From the NCBI RefSeq assembly GCF_003171715.1, contig NZ_QGHL01000007.1:620001-684000 (forward strand): a stretch of 64,000 bases of DNA, read 5' to 3'. Shown here one piece after another: positions 34,326-43,577 of the stretch. The stretch comes from Novosphingobium meiothermophilum. GTDB taxonomy: Bacteria > Pseudomonadota > Alphaproteobacteria > Sphingomonadales > Sphingomonadaceae. The notes under the pieces are model-generated. The model did not search any database. It was not told where the DNA came from and was given only the letters and a program-made list of their open reading frames with translations. Made by a program: the position numbers and the translations under genes. Each line of letters starts with the position of its first letter. The first letter of the stretch is position 1.

Positions 34326-35477
34326 ATGGCGCTTGCCCTCTACATTCACTGGCCGTTCTGTCTCGCAAAGTGCCCCTATTGCGATTTCAACAGCCATGTC
34401 CGCGAGCGGACCGACATGGCGGCATGGCAGCACGCGCTTGTTGCCGACATGCGCCATGAGGCGCGCCTTGTGCCCGGCCGGGCGCTGACCTCGATCTTCT
34501 TCGGCGGGGGAACGCCCTCGCTCATGCCGCCCGCACTGGTCGAGGCGCTGCTGCGCGAGGCAGAAGCGCTGTGGGGCTTTGCCCCCGGCATCGAGATCAC
34601 GCTTGAAGCCAATCCCAGTTCGGTCGAAGCGGCCAATTTTGCAGCCCTTGCCCATGCGGGGATAAACCGTGTCTCGCTGGGCCTTCAGGCGCTTGACGAC
34701 GAGACTCTGCGCTTTCTCGGACGGCTGCATGGCGTCACCGAAAGCCTTGCTGCGCTGGACCTTGCCCAAAGGCATTTCGGACGAGTCAGCTTCGACCTGA
34801 TCTATGCCCGGCCCGGCCAGTCGATCAGCGCATGGCAAGGCGAACTCGCACGTGCACTTGCCTTCGGGACGGGGCACATTTCACTCTATCAGCTGACGAT
34901 CGAGCCGGGCACCCGGTTCGCCACGCTGGTGCGCGAGGGCAAGCTTTCGCCGCTTGACGATGACGCGGCCGCTGATCTCTTTGCCCTCACCCGCGAGATG
35001 ACTACCGCGGCCGGATTGCCAGCCTACGAAACCAGCAACCATGCGCGGCGCGCAGAGGAAAGCCGCCACAACCTGTCCTACTGGCGCTACGAGGATTATG
35101 TCGGCATTGGCCCCGGCGCGCATGGGCGCAGACTTGGCGCGGCCACCGTGCGCCACCGCAAACCGGAGAACTTCCTGCGTGCGGTTAGCGAACACGGCCA
35201 CGGCATTGCGGAAGAGCGGGCGCAGAGCGTGCATGAACAGGCAACCGAGGCCCTGCTGATGGGCCTGCGCCTTGCCGAAGGCATATCCCCGCCGGAACTC
35301 GCCCGGCGCTTCGGTCTTGCGGTTGATGCCATGATCGACCGGGATGCCTGCGACCGCCTTGCCGCCATGGGTTTTATCGAGCGCACCCAAAGCCGCCTTG
35401 TCGTGACAGAAAAGGGAGCGCCATTGCTGGAAGCGCTGCTGGGCGAGATCGTGGCCGGCGATCTGGTGAGCACATGA
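34326..35477 (+). CDS. hemW: HemW, radical SAM heme chaperone
   Basis: HemN-like radical SAM protein of 383 residues, the short class now known as HemW, which binds heme and is proposed to insert it into respiratory enzymes; it is not a coproporphyrinogen dehydrogenase. The Fe-S cysteines are C12, C16 and C19 in PFCLAKCPYCDFNSH. FFGGGTPSLM and LEANPSSVE bind SAM, and GINRVSLGLQALDD is the usual HemN/HemW block. The extra N-terminal Cys of true HemN is missing. Its stop overlaps the xerC start by 4 bp. Confidence 0.93.
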   Translation: MALALYIHWPFCLAKCPYCDFNSHVRERTDMAAWQHALVADMRHEARLVPGRALTSIFFGGGTPSLMPPALVEALLREAEALWGFAPGIEITLEANPSSVEAANFAALAHAGINRVSLGLQALDDETLRFLGRLHGVTESLAALDLAQRHFGRVSFDLIYARPGQSISAWQGELARALAFGTGHISLYQLTIEPGTRFATLVREGKLSPLDDDAAADLFALTREMTTAAGLPAYETSNHARRAEESRHNLSYWRYEDYVGIGPGAHGRRLGAATVRHRKPENFLRAVSEHGHGIAEERAQSVHEQATEALLMGLRLAEGISPPELARRFGLAVDAMIDRDACDRLAAMGFIERTQSRLVVTEKGAPLLEALLGEIVAGDLVST

Positions 35478-36367
35478 CGAAGGCCGACATTCTGGAGGCG
35501 TGGCATACACATCTGCGGTTGAGCCGCCGCCGTTCTGCGCATACGGTGCGCGCCTATGCGGCCACGGCGGCGCGGCTGCTCGATGCGCTGGGCGGCACGC
35601 AGGACTGGGCCTCGCTCGCCCGGATCGACGCTGCCACCCTGCGCAGCCACCTCGCCGCGCGGCGTGCCGAGGGCATAAGCAATACATCGGCAGCACGCGA
35701 ACTGTCCGCGATCAAGTCGTTCATTGCCTTCGCGCGCGAACAGGCAGGCGAAGCGAACGCCAGCCGCCCCCGCCTGCGCGGGCCGCGCATCAAGAAGGGA
35801 CTGCCGCGTCCCGTCACTCCCGATGAGGCGGTCAATCTGGCAGAGACCGTGGCCGAGGATGCAACGCAGCCGTGGATCGCGGCACGCGACCGCGCGGTAT
35901 TGCTCCTGCTTTATGGCGCAGGAATGCGCATTGCCGAAGCTCTGGCGCTGCCTGCATCGGTGCTGCCACTGGGAGATGCCATAGTGATTACCGGCAAGGG
36001 CGGGCGGCAGCGCGTGGTGCCGCTCCTGCCTGTCGTGCGCGCGGGAGTAGATGATTACGTGCGGCAATGCCCCTGGCCGCTGGACAAGGACAGCCCGCTG
36101 TTTCGCGGGGCAAAGGGCGGGCCGTTGGCTCAGGGCATGGTGCAGCGCGCCGTGGCACGGGCGCGCATCGTGCTGGGCCTGCCTGCCACGGCAACGCCCC
36201 ATGCGCTTCGCCACTCCTTTGCAACCCATCTGCTGGGGGCAGGCGCCGATTTGCGCAGCCTTCAAGAACTGCTCGGCCATGCCAGCCTTTCGTCAACCCA
36301 GATCTATACGCGGGTCGATGCGGCAACCTTGCTTGATGTCTATCGCAGCGCGCATCCACGCGCCTGA
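35474..36367 (+). CDS. xerC: Tyrosine recombinase XerC
   Basis: Site-specific recombinase that with XerD resolves chromosome dimers at dif; 297 residues. The SAM-like N-terminal domain contains RSAHTVRAYAATAARLLDAL. The catalytic residues are visible as R in YGAGMRIAEALAL, H and R in HALRHSFATHLLGAG, H in LGHASLSSTQIYTRV and the nucleophilic Tyr in the same segment. Location at the end of the rdgB-hemW group, rather than next to an integron or phage, supports the housekeeping XerC. It converges on the histidine kinase gene with 2 bp between stops. Confidence 0.92.
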   Translation: MTKADILEAWHTHLRLSRRRSAHTVRAYAATAARLLDALGGTQDWASLARIDAATLRSHLAARRAEGISNTSAARELSAIKSFIAFAREQAGEANASRPRLRGPRIKKGLPRPVTPDEAVNLAETVAEDATQPWIAARDRAVLLLLYGAGMRIAEALALPASVLPLGDAIVITGKGGRQRVVPLLPVVRAGVDDYVRQCPWPLDKDSPLFRGAKGGPLAQGMVQRAVARARIVLGLPATATPHALRHSFATHLLGAGADLRSLQELLGHASLSSTQIYTRVDAATLLDVYRSAHPRA

Positions 36368-36369
36368 AG

Positions 36370-37779
36370 TTATCTCGCGCTTGTTGAAGCGGGACGCGGA
36401 AGTCGCAGGACGGCCAGCAATCCTCCCAGATCCTCGCTTTCCCGCAGTTCGACGCTGCCGCCATAGATTTCGGCAACGTCGCGCACGATCGCAAGGCCAA
36501 GACCCGTGCCCGGCTTTCCGGTATCGAGCCTGACGCCTCGGTCGAAAATGCGGGTGCGGGCTTCTTCAGGAATGCCCAAGCCATCGTCCTCAACCCAGAT
36601 TTCGCAGAAGGCCGGATCGGTCGGCACGGCATCGACTGTGATGAAAACCGAACCGCCGCCATACTTGGCCGCGTTCTCGATCAGGTTGCCGAGGATCTCG
36701 TCGAGATCCTGCCGTTCGATCGATACTTCGGCCTGCCGGTTGCCATCCTTGTCGAAACGGACCTTGGGGTAAAGCCGCACCACCGCGCGTTCGACCGCCT
36801 CGACGCTTTCCCAGACCGGCGCGCGCGAAAGCCCCACTGCACGCCGCCCCACGGCGCGGGCGCGGGCAAGGTGATGATCGACCTGACGCCGCATGACCGC
36901 TGCTTCGCGGATCACCGTATCGGCCAGATCATCGGCCTTTGCCGTTGCCGCGTTCATCACCACGGTCAACGGCGTTTTGAGCGCATGGGCCAGATTGCCC
37001 GCGTGGGTGCGCGCCTCCTCGGCCTGACGTTCGGAATGTTCCAGCAGCGCATTCAGTTCCATCACCAGCGGCTGGACTTCCAGCGGCAGGGGATCGGTCA
37101 CGCGGCTGGCCGTGCCTTCGCGCATCCTTGCGATGGCCTGCCGCACCCGGCGTAGCGGGCCAAGGCCGTAATAGGTCTGGAGACCCGCCATGCCGACAAG
37201 CCCGAAGCCAAGCACAAGGAAAGACCAGAACAGGATTGCGCGGATTCGCCGGATCTGCGCATCGATCTCGCCCCGGCTGGCAGCCACCTGAAACTCCCAG
37301 AGCGTGTTGCTGCCAGGCAGGATCACCGAACGCTTGATGACGCGGAGCTTCTCGCCATCGAACTGGTCACTGTCCTCGATGACCGGTTCCACGAAATTGC
37401 GGTCCGGGTTGCTGGTCAGCGTGCGGTCCCACAGCGAGCGCGAGGGGAAATCATCGTGCCCCTGCCCGGAAATCTGCCAGTAAAGCCCGCTGTTGGGTTC
37501 AAGAAAGCGCTGGTCGCCAAGCGGCCGGTTGAAATAGACCTCGCCATCGGGATCGACTTCGGCCGAGGCGATCATCGCCGTCAGCATATATTCAAGCTGT
37601 TCGTCGAAATTGCGCGTGATGAGGCTCGTCAGCGTCTGGTCAAGCGCAATGCCGCCGCCGATCAGCAGCACCGATATCCAGCCGACCGCAATCAGCAGCA
37701 TCCGCCGCGCCAGCGATCCGGTGTGCGGCGCGGGCAGCGGCGATGATGGCAATGGGGGTGTCACCGGCCTTTCGGGCAC
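36370..37779 (-). CDS. Sensor histidine kinase of a PepSY-linked two-component system
   Basis: Membrane histidine kinase of 469 residues. Transmembrane segments at about 27-47 and 182-204 enclose a 135-residue periplasmic sensor domain; a HAMP-like linker follows. The H-box is AGNLAHALKTPLTVV with H265, where HALKTPL replaces the common HELRTPL. The ATPase domain has N box GNLIENAAKYGGG, G boxes VEDDGLGIPEEA and GTGLGLAIV. It resembles PhoQ/FeuQ-type kinases of alphaproteobacteria. It follows the response regulator gene after 15 bp. The stimulus is unknown; periplasmic cation or osmotic sensing is inferred from relatives. Confidence 0.9.
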   Translation of the reverse strand: MPERPVTPPLPSSPLPAPHTGSLARRMLLIAVGWISVLLIGGGIALDQTLTSLITRNFDEQLEYMLTAMIASAEVDPDGEVYFNRPLGDQRFLEPNSGLYWQISGQGHDDFPSRSLWDRTLTSNPDRNFVEPVIEDSDQFDGEKLRVIKRSVILPGSNTLWEFQVAASRGEIDAQIRRIRAILFWSFLVLGFGLVGMAGLQTYYGLGPLRRVRQAIARMREGTASRVTDPLPLEVQPLVMELNALLEHSERQAEEARTHAGNLAHALKTPLTVVMNAATAKADDLADTVIREAAVMRRQVDHHLARARAVGRRAVGLSRAPVWESVEAVERAVVRLYPKVRFDKDGNRQAEVSIERQDLDEILGNLIENAAKYGGGSVFITVDAVPTDPAFCEIWVEDDGLGIPEEARTRIFDRGVRLDTGKPGTGLGLAIVRDVAEIYGGSVELRESEDLGGLLAVLRLPRPASTSAR

Positions 37780-37794
37780 CGCGCAGGGCCGCCC

Positions 37795-38472
37795 TTATCC
37801 GCGGGCCGGTTCTGCCGGATCGTCGAGACTGTAGCCAAGCCCGCGGATCGTGGTGATCACATCAGGCCCCAGCTTCTTGCGGATGCGCGTGACAAACACC
37901 TCGATCGTGTTGGAATCGCGGTCGAAGTCCTGATCGTAAATGTGCTCTATCAGTTCGGTGCGGCTGACGACCTTGCCCTTGTGATGCAGGAGATAGGACA
38001 GGAGCTTGTATTCCTGCGCGGTAAGCTTGACCGGCTCACCCTTGAGCGTGACGCGGCCGGAGCGCGTATCAAGGCGCACGTCACCTGCGGTCAGTTCGGA
38101 TGACGAATTGCCCGATGCACGCCGGATCAGGGCGCGCAGGCGGGCAATCAGTTCCTCGGTCTGGAAAGGCTTGGCAAGATAGTCGTCGGCTCCGGCATCA
38201 AGCCCCGCGACCTTGTCGGACCAGCTGTCGCGCGCGGTAAGAACGAGCACGGGAAACTTTCGGCCTTCCTTGCGCCACATGCCGAGCACGGTCAGCCCGT
38301 CGATTTCGGGAAGGCCGAGGTCGAGAATCACCGCATCGTAATCCTCGGTAGAGCCCATGAAATGCCCGTCTTCACCATCGGTCGACAGATCGACCGCATA
38401 GCCATTGTGTTCGAGCGTGTTCTTGAGCTGCCTGCCGAGCGTGGGTTCATCCTCGACGATCAGAATGCGCAT
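37795..38472 (-). CDS. OmpR-family response regulator (FeuP/PhoP-like)
   Basis: DNA-binding response regulator of 225 residues: receiver domain (1-118) with acidic pocket IVEDEP, phospho-acceptor D51 in VILDLGLPEIDG and K in DYLAKPF, followed by a winged helix with LTAQEYKLLSYLLHH and NTIEVFVTRIRKKLG, then TIRGLGYSL. It is coupled to the kinase encoded downstream and to a PepSY protein upstream. A perfect palindrome and flanking GTTC repeats at 38541-38580 may be its own binding sites. Confidence 0.93.
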   Translation of the reverse strand: MRILIVEDEPTLGRQLKNTLEHNGYAVDLSTDGEDGHFMGSTEDYDAVILDLGLPEIDGLTVLGMWRKEGRKFPVLVLTARDSWSDKVAGLDAGADDYLAKPFQTEELIARLRALIRRASGNSSSELTAGDVRLDTRSGRVTLKGEPVKLTAQEYKLLSYLLHHKGKVVSRTELIEHIYDQDFDRDSNTIEVFVTRIRKKLGPDVITTIRGLGYSLDDPAEPARG

Positions 38473-38562
38473 CTCTTGCCCCTTGCTGCGCGCCCGACGA
38501 GCGCGATCATGTGAAGCGGTAAATGGGACGGGAAACCTGAACGGTCAAGGAACACGGGCTTA

Positions 38563-38574
38563 TGAACCGGTTCA
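38563..38574. promoter_or_regulatory. Perfect palindrome TGAACCGGTTCA before the response regulator gene
   Basis: In the gene direction GTTCCTGAACCGGTTCA is followed 13 bp later by the related GTTCCTTGACCGTTCAGG, giving a direct-repeat layout typical of OmpR-type sites. It lies 91 bp before the response regulator start, between that gene and the PepSY gene, and may mark autoregulation or a second promoter. Confidence 0.45.
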
Positions 38575-38599
38575 GGAACCGCGCGCGCAACCGGGCCTG

Positions 38600-38896
38600 T
38601 TACCGGCTTTCGCCCAGCACCTGCCCGGTTCGCGCATCGACATCGACGAACATCACGCGGCCATCGCGGATGAACTTGAGGCGATAGACCATCGCTGTCG
38701 GATCATATTCGGGGCCAAGATACTGCATCCCCGGCTTGGTCGGCAAAATCCGCCGCTCTATATCGCGCAGGGAACGCACCGCCCCCGCGCGCAGATCGCG
38801 CCGTGCCTCGTTCTGCTCGTCCGGACGCTGCTGCGCCGAAATCGGCACCGGATATGCACCAAGCACGGCCATGAGAAGAAGAAGGGAGCGAAGCAT
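38600..38896 (-). CDS. PepSY-domain periplasmic protein
   Basis: Small exported protein of 98 residues. A cleavable signal peptide (MLRSLLLLMAVLGAYPVPIS) is followed by a single PepSY domain with YRLKFIRDGRVMFVDVDARTGQVL at the C-terminus. PepSY proteins inhibit proteases or modulate sensor kinases; in this position, upstream of a response regulator/kinase pair, a role in signal sensing is plausible. The frame is open far upstream (to 40177), but this is the antisense of the ABC-F gene; Met 38896 is the only start that gives a signal peptide. Confidence 0.85.
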   Translation of the reverse strand: MLRSLLLLMAVLGAYPVPISAQQRPDEQNEARRDLRAGAVRSLRDIERRILPTKPGMQYLGPEYDPTAMVYRLKFIRDGRVMFVDVDARTGQVLGESR

Positions 38897-39031
38897 GATG
38901 CGCCAATGCCTAAGCCTGCGGCCTTGAACAAGGTGTGAATGCAAAGAAGGTGTGCGTGAGGATGCAGCCACGTTGCGCCTGAAGTCCCCTCTTGCGTTGC
39001 GCATGATGCCCAGGGCCGCTAAGCGCGCGCC

Positions 39032-40837
39032 ATGGCGGCACCAATACTCAGTTGGGAAGGGCTTGGCCTGCTTCAGGGCAATGGCTGGCTCTTCCAGAAT
39101 CTCGATATTCACATCCAGCAGCGCGACAGGCTGGCCCTGATCGGGCGCAACGGCGCGGGCAAGACCACGCTGCTCAAACTGCTGGGCGGACAGATCGAGG
39201 CTGACCGCGGCACCCGCTCCATCCAGCCCGGCACGCGTATCGTGACGCTGGAACAGGATCCGTTCTTCACCGGCTTCGACACACTGATGGACTTTGCGCT
39301 TTCGGGCAAGGACGCTCCGCCCCGTCACGAGGTGGAAGCCATTGCCGGACAGCTCGGCATCGACATGAGCCGCAAGGCCGACAGCGCCAGCGGGGGCGAA
39401 CGGCGCCGCGCGGCCTTGGCCCGCGCCTTGGCGAGCGAGCCTGACCTGCTGCTGCTGGACGAGCCGACCAACCATCTTGATCTTGCGGCGATCGACTGGC
39501 TGGAAGACTGGCTCCAGCGCTATCGCGGGGCCTTCGTGGTCATCAGTCATGACCGCACGTTTCTGGAACGCCTGACCAAGGCGACGCTCTGGCTGGACCG
39601 GGGATCGCTGCGCCGCAAGGAGATCGGCTTTGGCGGCTACGAGGCTTGGATGGAGCAGGTCTATGCCGAAGAGGCCCGCGCTGCCGACAAGCTGGACGCC
39701 AAGCTGAAGATCGAAGCGCACTGGCTTGAGCGGGGCGTTACCGCGCGGCGCAAGCGGAACATGGGACGGCTGGAGAAGCTTTACGAGATGCGCGCCCAGC
39801 GCGCAGCCATGCTCAATCCGCAGGGCACCGCGAAACTGGCACTGGCAAGCGACGACGAAGCCAGGAGCAAGGCCGTGATCGTGGCCGACAAGGTGAGCAA
39901 GTCGTTCGGCGACCGGCCCATCGTCAGGGACTTCACCCTGCGCATCACGCGCAAGGACCGCATCGGCGTGGTCGGGGCAAACGGCGCAGGCAAGACCACC
40001 CTGCTCAAGCTGCTCACCGGAGAACTGGCCCCCGACAGCGGCACGATAACCCTCGCCAAGACGCTGCAAGGCGTCATGATCGATCAGCAACGCAGCCTGA
40101 TGGCCCCGGAAAAGCGTGTCCGCGACGTGCTTGCCGATGGCAGCGACTGGATCGACGTGCGCGGTGTGCGCAAGCACATCCAGGGCTATCTCAAGGACTT
40201 CCTGTTCGACCCCGGCCTGGTCGAAGCGCGGGTGGGGACGCTGTCAGGGGGGGAACGTTCGCGCCTGCTGCTGGCGCGTGAGTTCGCGCGCAAATCGAAC
40301 CTGCTCGTGCTCGACGAGCCGACCAATGACCTCGATCTGGAAACGCTCGACCTCTTGCAGGAGGTGATAGCGGACTATGACGGAACGGTCCTGATTGTCA
40401 GCCACGACCGCGACTTTCTTGACCGGACGGTCACGATCACGCTGGGCATGGACGGTTCGGGCCGCGTTGATATTGTCGCGGGCGGCTATGCCGATTGGGA
40501 AAAGATCAGGAAGCAGCGCGAGGCGGGCAAACCTGTCGCAAAAAGCGGAGGAGAGAAAGCGACCAGCGCTGCGCCAACAGCCCCCTTGCCCGCACCGCCC
40601 GCAAAGAAGGGCAAACTGTCCTACAAGGACCAGCGGGACTACGAACTGTTGCCCGCACGGATCGAGGAACTCGACGCAGCGATTGCGCGCGGCGAAGCCC
40701 AACTGGCCGACCCGGACCTTTACGCGAAGGATCCGAAGAAGTTCGATGCCCTCATGACAGCACTCCAGAAGGTGCGCGCCGAAAAGGAAGCGGCCGAGGA
40801 GCGCTGGCTGATGCTGGCGGAAATGACCGAGGGCTGA
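39032..40837 (+). CDS. ABC-F family ATPase (Uup-like)
   Basis: Soluble tandem ABC ATPase of 601 residues without membrane segments, a ribosome- or branched-DNA-associated ABC-F protein. The first cassette has Walker A GRNGAGKTT and signature SGGERRRAALARAL; the second has GANGAGKTT and LSGGERSRLLLAREF, both with LLDEPTNHLD/VLDEPTNDLD Walker B blocks. A charged linker joins them, and a C-terminal coiled coil (YKDQRDYELLPARIEELDAA) as in Uup ends the protein. The likely role is tolerance to stalled ribosomes or transposon excision effects; the exact subfamily is not certain. Confidence 0.93.
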   Translation: MAAPILSWEGLGLLQGNGWLFQNLDIHIQQRDRLALIGRNGAGKTTLLKLLGGQIEADRGTRSIQPGTRIVTLEQDPFFTGFDTLMDFALSGKDAPPRHEVEAIAGQLGIDMSRKADSASGGERRRAALARALASEPDLLLLDEPTNHLDLAAIDWLEDWLQRYRGAFVVISHDRTFLERLTKATLWLDRGSLRRKEIGFGGYEAWMEQVYAEEARAADKLDAKLKIEAHWLERGVTARRKRNMGRLEKLYEMRAQRAAMLNPQGTAKLALASDDEARSKAVIVADKVSKSFGDRPIVRDFTLRITRKDRIGVVGANGAGKTTLLKLLTGELAPDSGTITLAKTLQGVMIDQQRSLMAPEKRVRDVLADGSDWIDVRGVRKHIQGYLKDFLFDPGLVEARVGTLSGGERSRLLLAREFARKSNLLVLDEPTNDLDLETLDLLQEVIADYDGTVLIVSHDRDFLDRTVTITLGMDGSGRVDIVAGGYADWEKIRKQREAGKPVAKSGGEKATSAAPTAPLPAPPAKKGKLSYKDQRDYELLPARIEELDAAIARGEAQLADPDLYAKDPKKFDALMTALQKVRAEKEAAEERWLMLAEMTEG

Positions 40838-40860
40838 CATTTCCTTCAAGGCAGCCTGAA

Positions 40861-40886
40861 GCGCCTCCGCATCGACGCGGAGGCGC
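40861..40886. terminator. Hairpin between convergent ABC-F and DUF885 genes
   Basis: GCGCCTCCGC and GCGGAGGCGC form a perfect 10-bp stem with a six-base loop, located 24 bp after the ABC-F stop and 12 bp after the DUF885 stop. There is no T-run, so it may be a Rho-assisted or bidirectional 3' end. Confidence 0.5.
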
Positions 40887-40898
40887 GACGCGCGGACG

Positions 40899-42725
40899 TC
40901 AGGCTTTCAGCAGGGCTGCCGTGCGCTCCTCGATCCGCTTTTCGAGTATCGAAAGTGGCATTGCGCCTTCGAGCAACACTTCGTGAAACTGCCGGATGTC
41001 AAACCGGTTGCCGAGCGCTTTCTGCGCCTTTTCCCGCGCCCGCAGCCACGCGATGTGCCCGATCTTGTAGCTGCACGCCTGCCCGATCGAGGTGCAGTAG
41101 CGCTCCACCTCGCGCAGGGTGCGCGGACGGGTGAAACCGGTAGTCCTAACCATATAGTCCGTTGCCTGCTCGCGGCTCCAGCGTTTTGTGTGCAGTCCCG
41201 TATCGACGACAAGACGCGTGGCACGGAACAGGAAGGACTGGAGATAGCCGGCCTTCTCGACTCCGTCATAGGCGCCCAGTTCATCGGCTACCTGCTCGGA
41301 ATAGAGCGCCCAGCCTTCCGAGTAGGCCGAGAACCCGCCAGTCTTGCGGATCAGCGGAATGCTGGTTGAACGCTGGGCGAGGCTGATCTGGAGATGATGG
41401 CCGGGCGTGCCTTCATGATAGGTCAGCGAAGGCAGCGAATATTTCGGCCAGTCGGATACTTCCTTGAGATTGATCCAGTAGATTGCAGGACGCGTGCCAT
41501 CCAGCGAAGCGGCATAATAATAGCCGTTTGCCGCCCCGTCCTGGATCTCGACCGGCACCGCGCGGATTTCGAGCGGCTGATCGGGCAAGGTGGCAAAGGC
41601 GCGCGGCAGCAGGGCATTCATCTTGGCCACCCCGGCGTTGAGGCTGGCAATCAGCGCGGCCCGTCCTTCCAGCGTATCGGCATAAAGCTGTTCCGGCAGG
41701 GTATTCAGCGCGGCAAGACGTTCGCCGACGGTGCCCTTGGTATATCCTGCTGCCTTCAGCACCTCATCAAGTTGGGCGGTCAATGCGGCAACCTGTTCAA
41801 GACCGATCCGATGGACTTCCTCAGGCGAGTAGTCGGTGGTCGTCGCCTGTCGCAAGGCAGCCGCATAGATTTCATCCCCGCGCGGAATGCGCCAGGCACC
41901 ATCACCGGCCGCACTGGTCGGCTTCAACTGCTCAAGCAGAGCAATCTGGCGATCAATCGCCGGATAGACCCCATCCCGCACGGTCTCCTCGGCGCGGCGC
42001 TGCCAGTCGCCAGAAATCCCCTTGCGGGCGGCACGACGGACAAGCGACTGCACCATCAAGGAATCGCCCGGCTGCGGGCTGCGCAGCTTGCGCAATTGCA
42101 GAAGCGCAAGATCAAGCGACCAGGCAGGCGCGAGAATGCCTCTACCGGCCTGTTCGCGTTGCTCGGCAATATCGTTGTCGATCGCTGCGGGCAGCATGGC
42201 AAGACGCGCAAGATATGCCTCGGCATCCTCCACACTCTCAACCGGGTGGGTCGAATCTAGGAAGTCAGGAACACTGAAGGCCGCGCAAAAGCGCTGGGTG
42301 ATGCGATAGGGCGACTGCGGATTGTCGACACCCAGACGCGGGCCATCGAGCCGCCGTTCAAGCTGATAGCGAACGACATCAAGATTGACCTTCATCGCCG
42401 GCGAAAGACGGTCGGGCCGGATTCTGGCAAGATCGGCCAAGGCGCGCCTTGTCTGCGCGATCGACGCTTCGCGCCCCGCAGCGCTGTTGTCGCCCAGCTT
42501 GAAGCGCAGCGATGCCATGTCACCCTTGTCCAGCCCCAGCGAGGTTGCATACTGCGGCGAAAGCATCATCTGATCGTTGAAGATGCGCGTGAACAGGGCA
42601 TCGAGCCGGGCATCTTCCGACACGGGAGCCGCGGCGAAGGCAAGGCCGGGACGCAAGGCTACCGCGGCAGTGATAGCCGTCGAGCCCACAAAGAAACGGC
42701 GGGTAAGGTTGAAGGTCATACGCAT
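40899..42725 (-). CDS. DUF885 family protein, putative exported metallopeptidase
   Basis: Exported protein of 608 residues. The N-terminus has a Tat-like pattern (NLTRRFFVGSTAITAAVALR, ending near AFA). The DUF885 core carries the motif SLTYHEGTPGHHLQ, an H-E-x-x-P-G-H arrangement recalling zinc peptidases, plus downstream EGWALYSEQVADELG and YKIGHIAWLRAREKA that are characteristic of the family. Members are suspected carboxypeptidases, but substrates are mostly unknown. It stands alone between a convergent ABC-F gene and a 275-bp divergent region with the XRE regulator. Confidence 0.88.
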   Translation of the reverse strand: MRMTFNLTRRFFVGSTAITAAVALRPGLAFAAAPVSEDARLDALFTRIFNDQMMLSPQYATSLGLDKGDMASLRFKLGDNSAAGREASIAQTRRALADLARIRPDRLSPAMKVNLDVVRYQLERRLDGPRLGVDNPQSPYRITQRFCAAFSVPDFLDSTHPVESVEDAEAYLARLAMLPAAIDNDIAEQREQAGRGILAPAWSLDLALLQLRKLRSPQPGDSLMVQSLVRRAARKGISGDWQRRAEETVRDGVYPAIDRQIALLEQLKPTSAAGDGAWRIPRGDEIYAAALRQATTTDYSPEEVHRIGLEQVAALTAQLDEVLKAAGYTKGTVGERLAALNTLPEQLYADTLEGRAALIASLNAGVAKMNALLPRAFATLPDQPLEIRAVPVEIQDGAANGYYYAASLDGTRPAIYWINLKEVSDWPKYSLPSLTYHEGTPGHHLQISLAQRSTSIPLIRKTGGFSAYSEGWALYSEQVADELGAYDGVEKAGYLQSFLFRATRLVVDTGLHTKRWSREQATDYMVRTTGFTRPRTLREVERYCTSIGQACSYKIGHIAWLRAREKAQKALGNRFDIRQFHEVLLEGAMPLSILEKRIEERTAALLKA

Positions 42726-43000
42726 CGTCTCCGAAGTGCGATAAATCGGCCTCGCGGTGGCATAATTTCAGATGCTTATCAAAGCATTTTCGTTGCATCT
42801 GTTACTGTGGCGGCAGCGTCCTTTCGCGTGGCGAAACGCATTTCAACCACAGGATGGAGTCGATCCGGCCGGAACCAGGAATCAAATGCCAGCAAGCGGA
42901 ACGCAGCCGCTTTGTGCCATGCCTCCTCTTCAAGGGGCTTGTGTCGCCCTGCGGTTTGTAGGAAAGCAAAAAACACCGCTATGGTTAAACGGGTCGGGAA

Positions 43001-43573
43001 ATGATCAATCGCATAAGGGATATCCGGCGCCAGAAGGGCATGACGCTTGCCGATGTGGCGGCGCGCTGTGATCCGCCAACGACCGCGCAGACCATTGGCC
43101 GACTGGAAACGGGGATGCGCTCGCTCTCGCTGGCATGGATGAACCGCATCGGCGCGGCGCTGGGGGTGGATCCGCAGCTTCTGGTCAAGGCTGACGAGGA
43201 AAGCCCCGCACGCATGGTAGCCCGGTTGGGGCCGCAGGGTGCCGAAGCGTTGGCAAGGCCGATGGACGCGATCCTGCCGGTAGCGCTCGATGGATCAGCG
43301 CGGCTCATGGCCATGGCGGTAGAGGCGAGTTCGGGCGAATATCGGGCAGGCGATCAGGTCTGGCTGCGCCAGATCGAACCCGATGATTTTGCCCGCGCCT
43401 TCAACCGCGACGTGCTGGCGCCGCGCCCCGGCGGGCGCTTCGTCTTCGGCCGCCTGATCGACCAGCGCGATGGCCGGGTGGCGCTGCTCCCGCCCGGCCC
43501 CGGCCAGCGGCAGGTGGTGATCGATCGGCCCGCATGGCTGGGCCTTGCCGAAATGCTCGTGCGCAAGCTGTAA
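43001..43573 (+). CDS. XRE-family helix-turn-helix transcriptional regulator
   Basis: DNA-binding protein of 190 residues. The N-terminal HTH_3 domain (residues 1-65) reads GMTLADVAARC...TIGRLETGMRSLSLAWMNRI. The rest is a domain of unknown fold, possibly ligand-binding, with no LexA-like Ser-Lys dyad that I can identify. Targets are unknown; the divergent DUF885 gene and the downstream glycosyltransferase (start 5 bp after its stop) are candidates. Confidence 0.85.
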   Translation: MINRIRDIRRQKGMTLADVAARCDPPTTAQTIGRLETGMRSLSLAWMNRIGAALGVDPQLLVKADEESPARMVARLGPQGAEALARPMDAILPVALDGSARLMAMAVEASSGEYRAGDQVWLRQIEPDDFARAFNRDVLAPRPGGRFVFGRLIDQRDGRVALLPPGPGQRQVVIDRPAWLGLAEMLVRKL

Positions 43574-43577
43574 TCGC

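Noticed and set aside
38897..40177. Upstream extension of the PepSY frame across the ABC-F gene
   Set aside because: It would destroy the signal peptide and lies antisense to a certain ABC-F gene; the start at 38896 explains the protein fully.
42773..42786. TGCTT-ATCA-AAGCA inverted repeat near the DUF885 gene
   Set aside because: Arms of only five bases with no second copy or clear promoter; too likely by chance.
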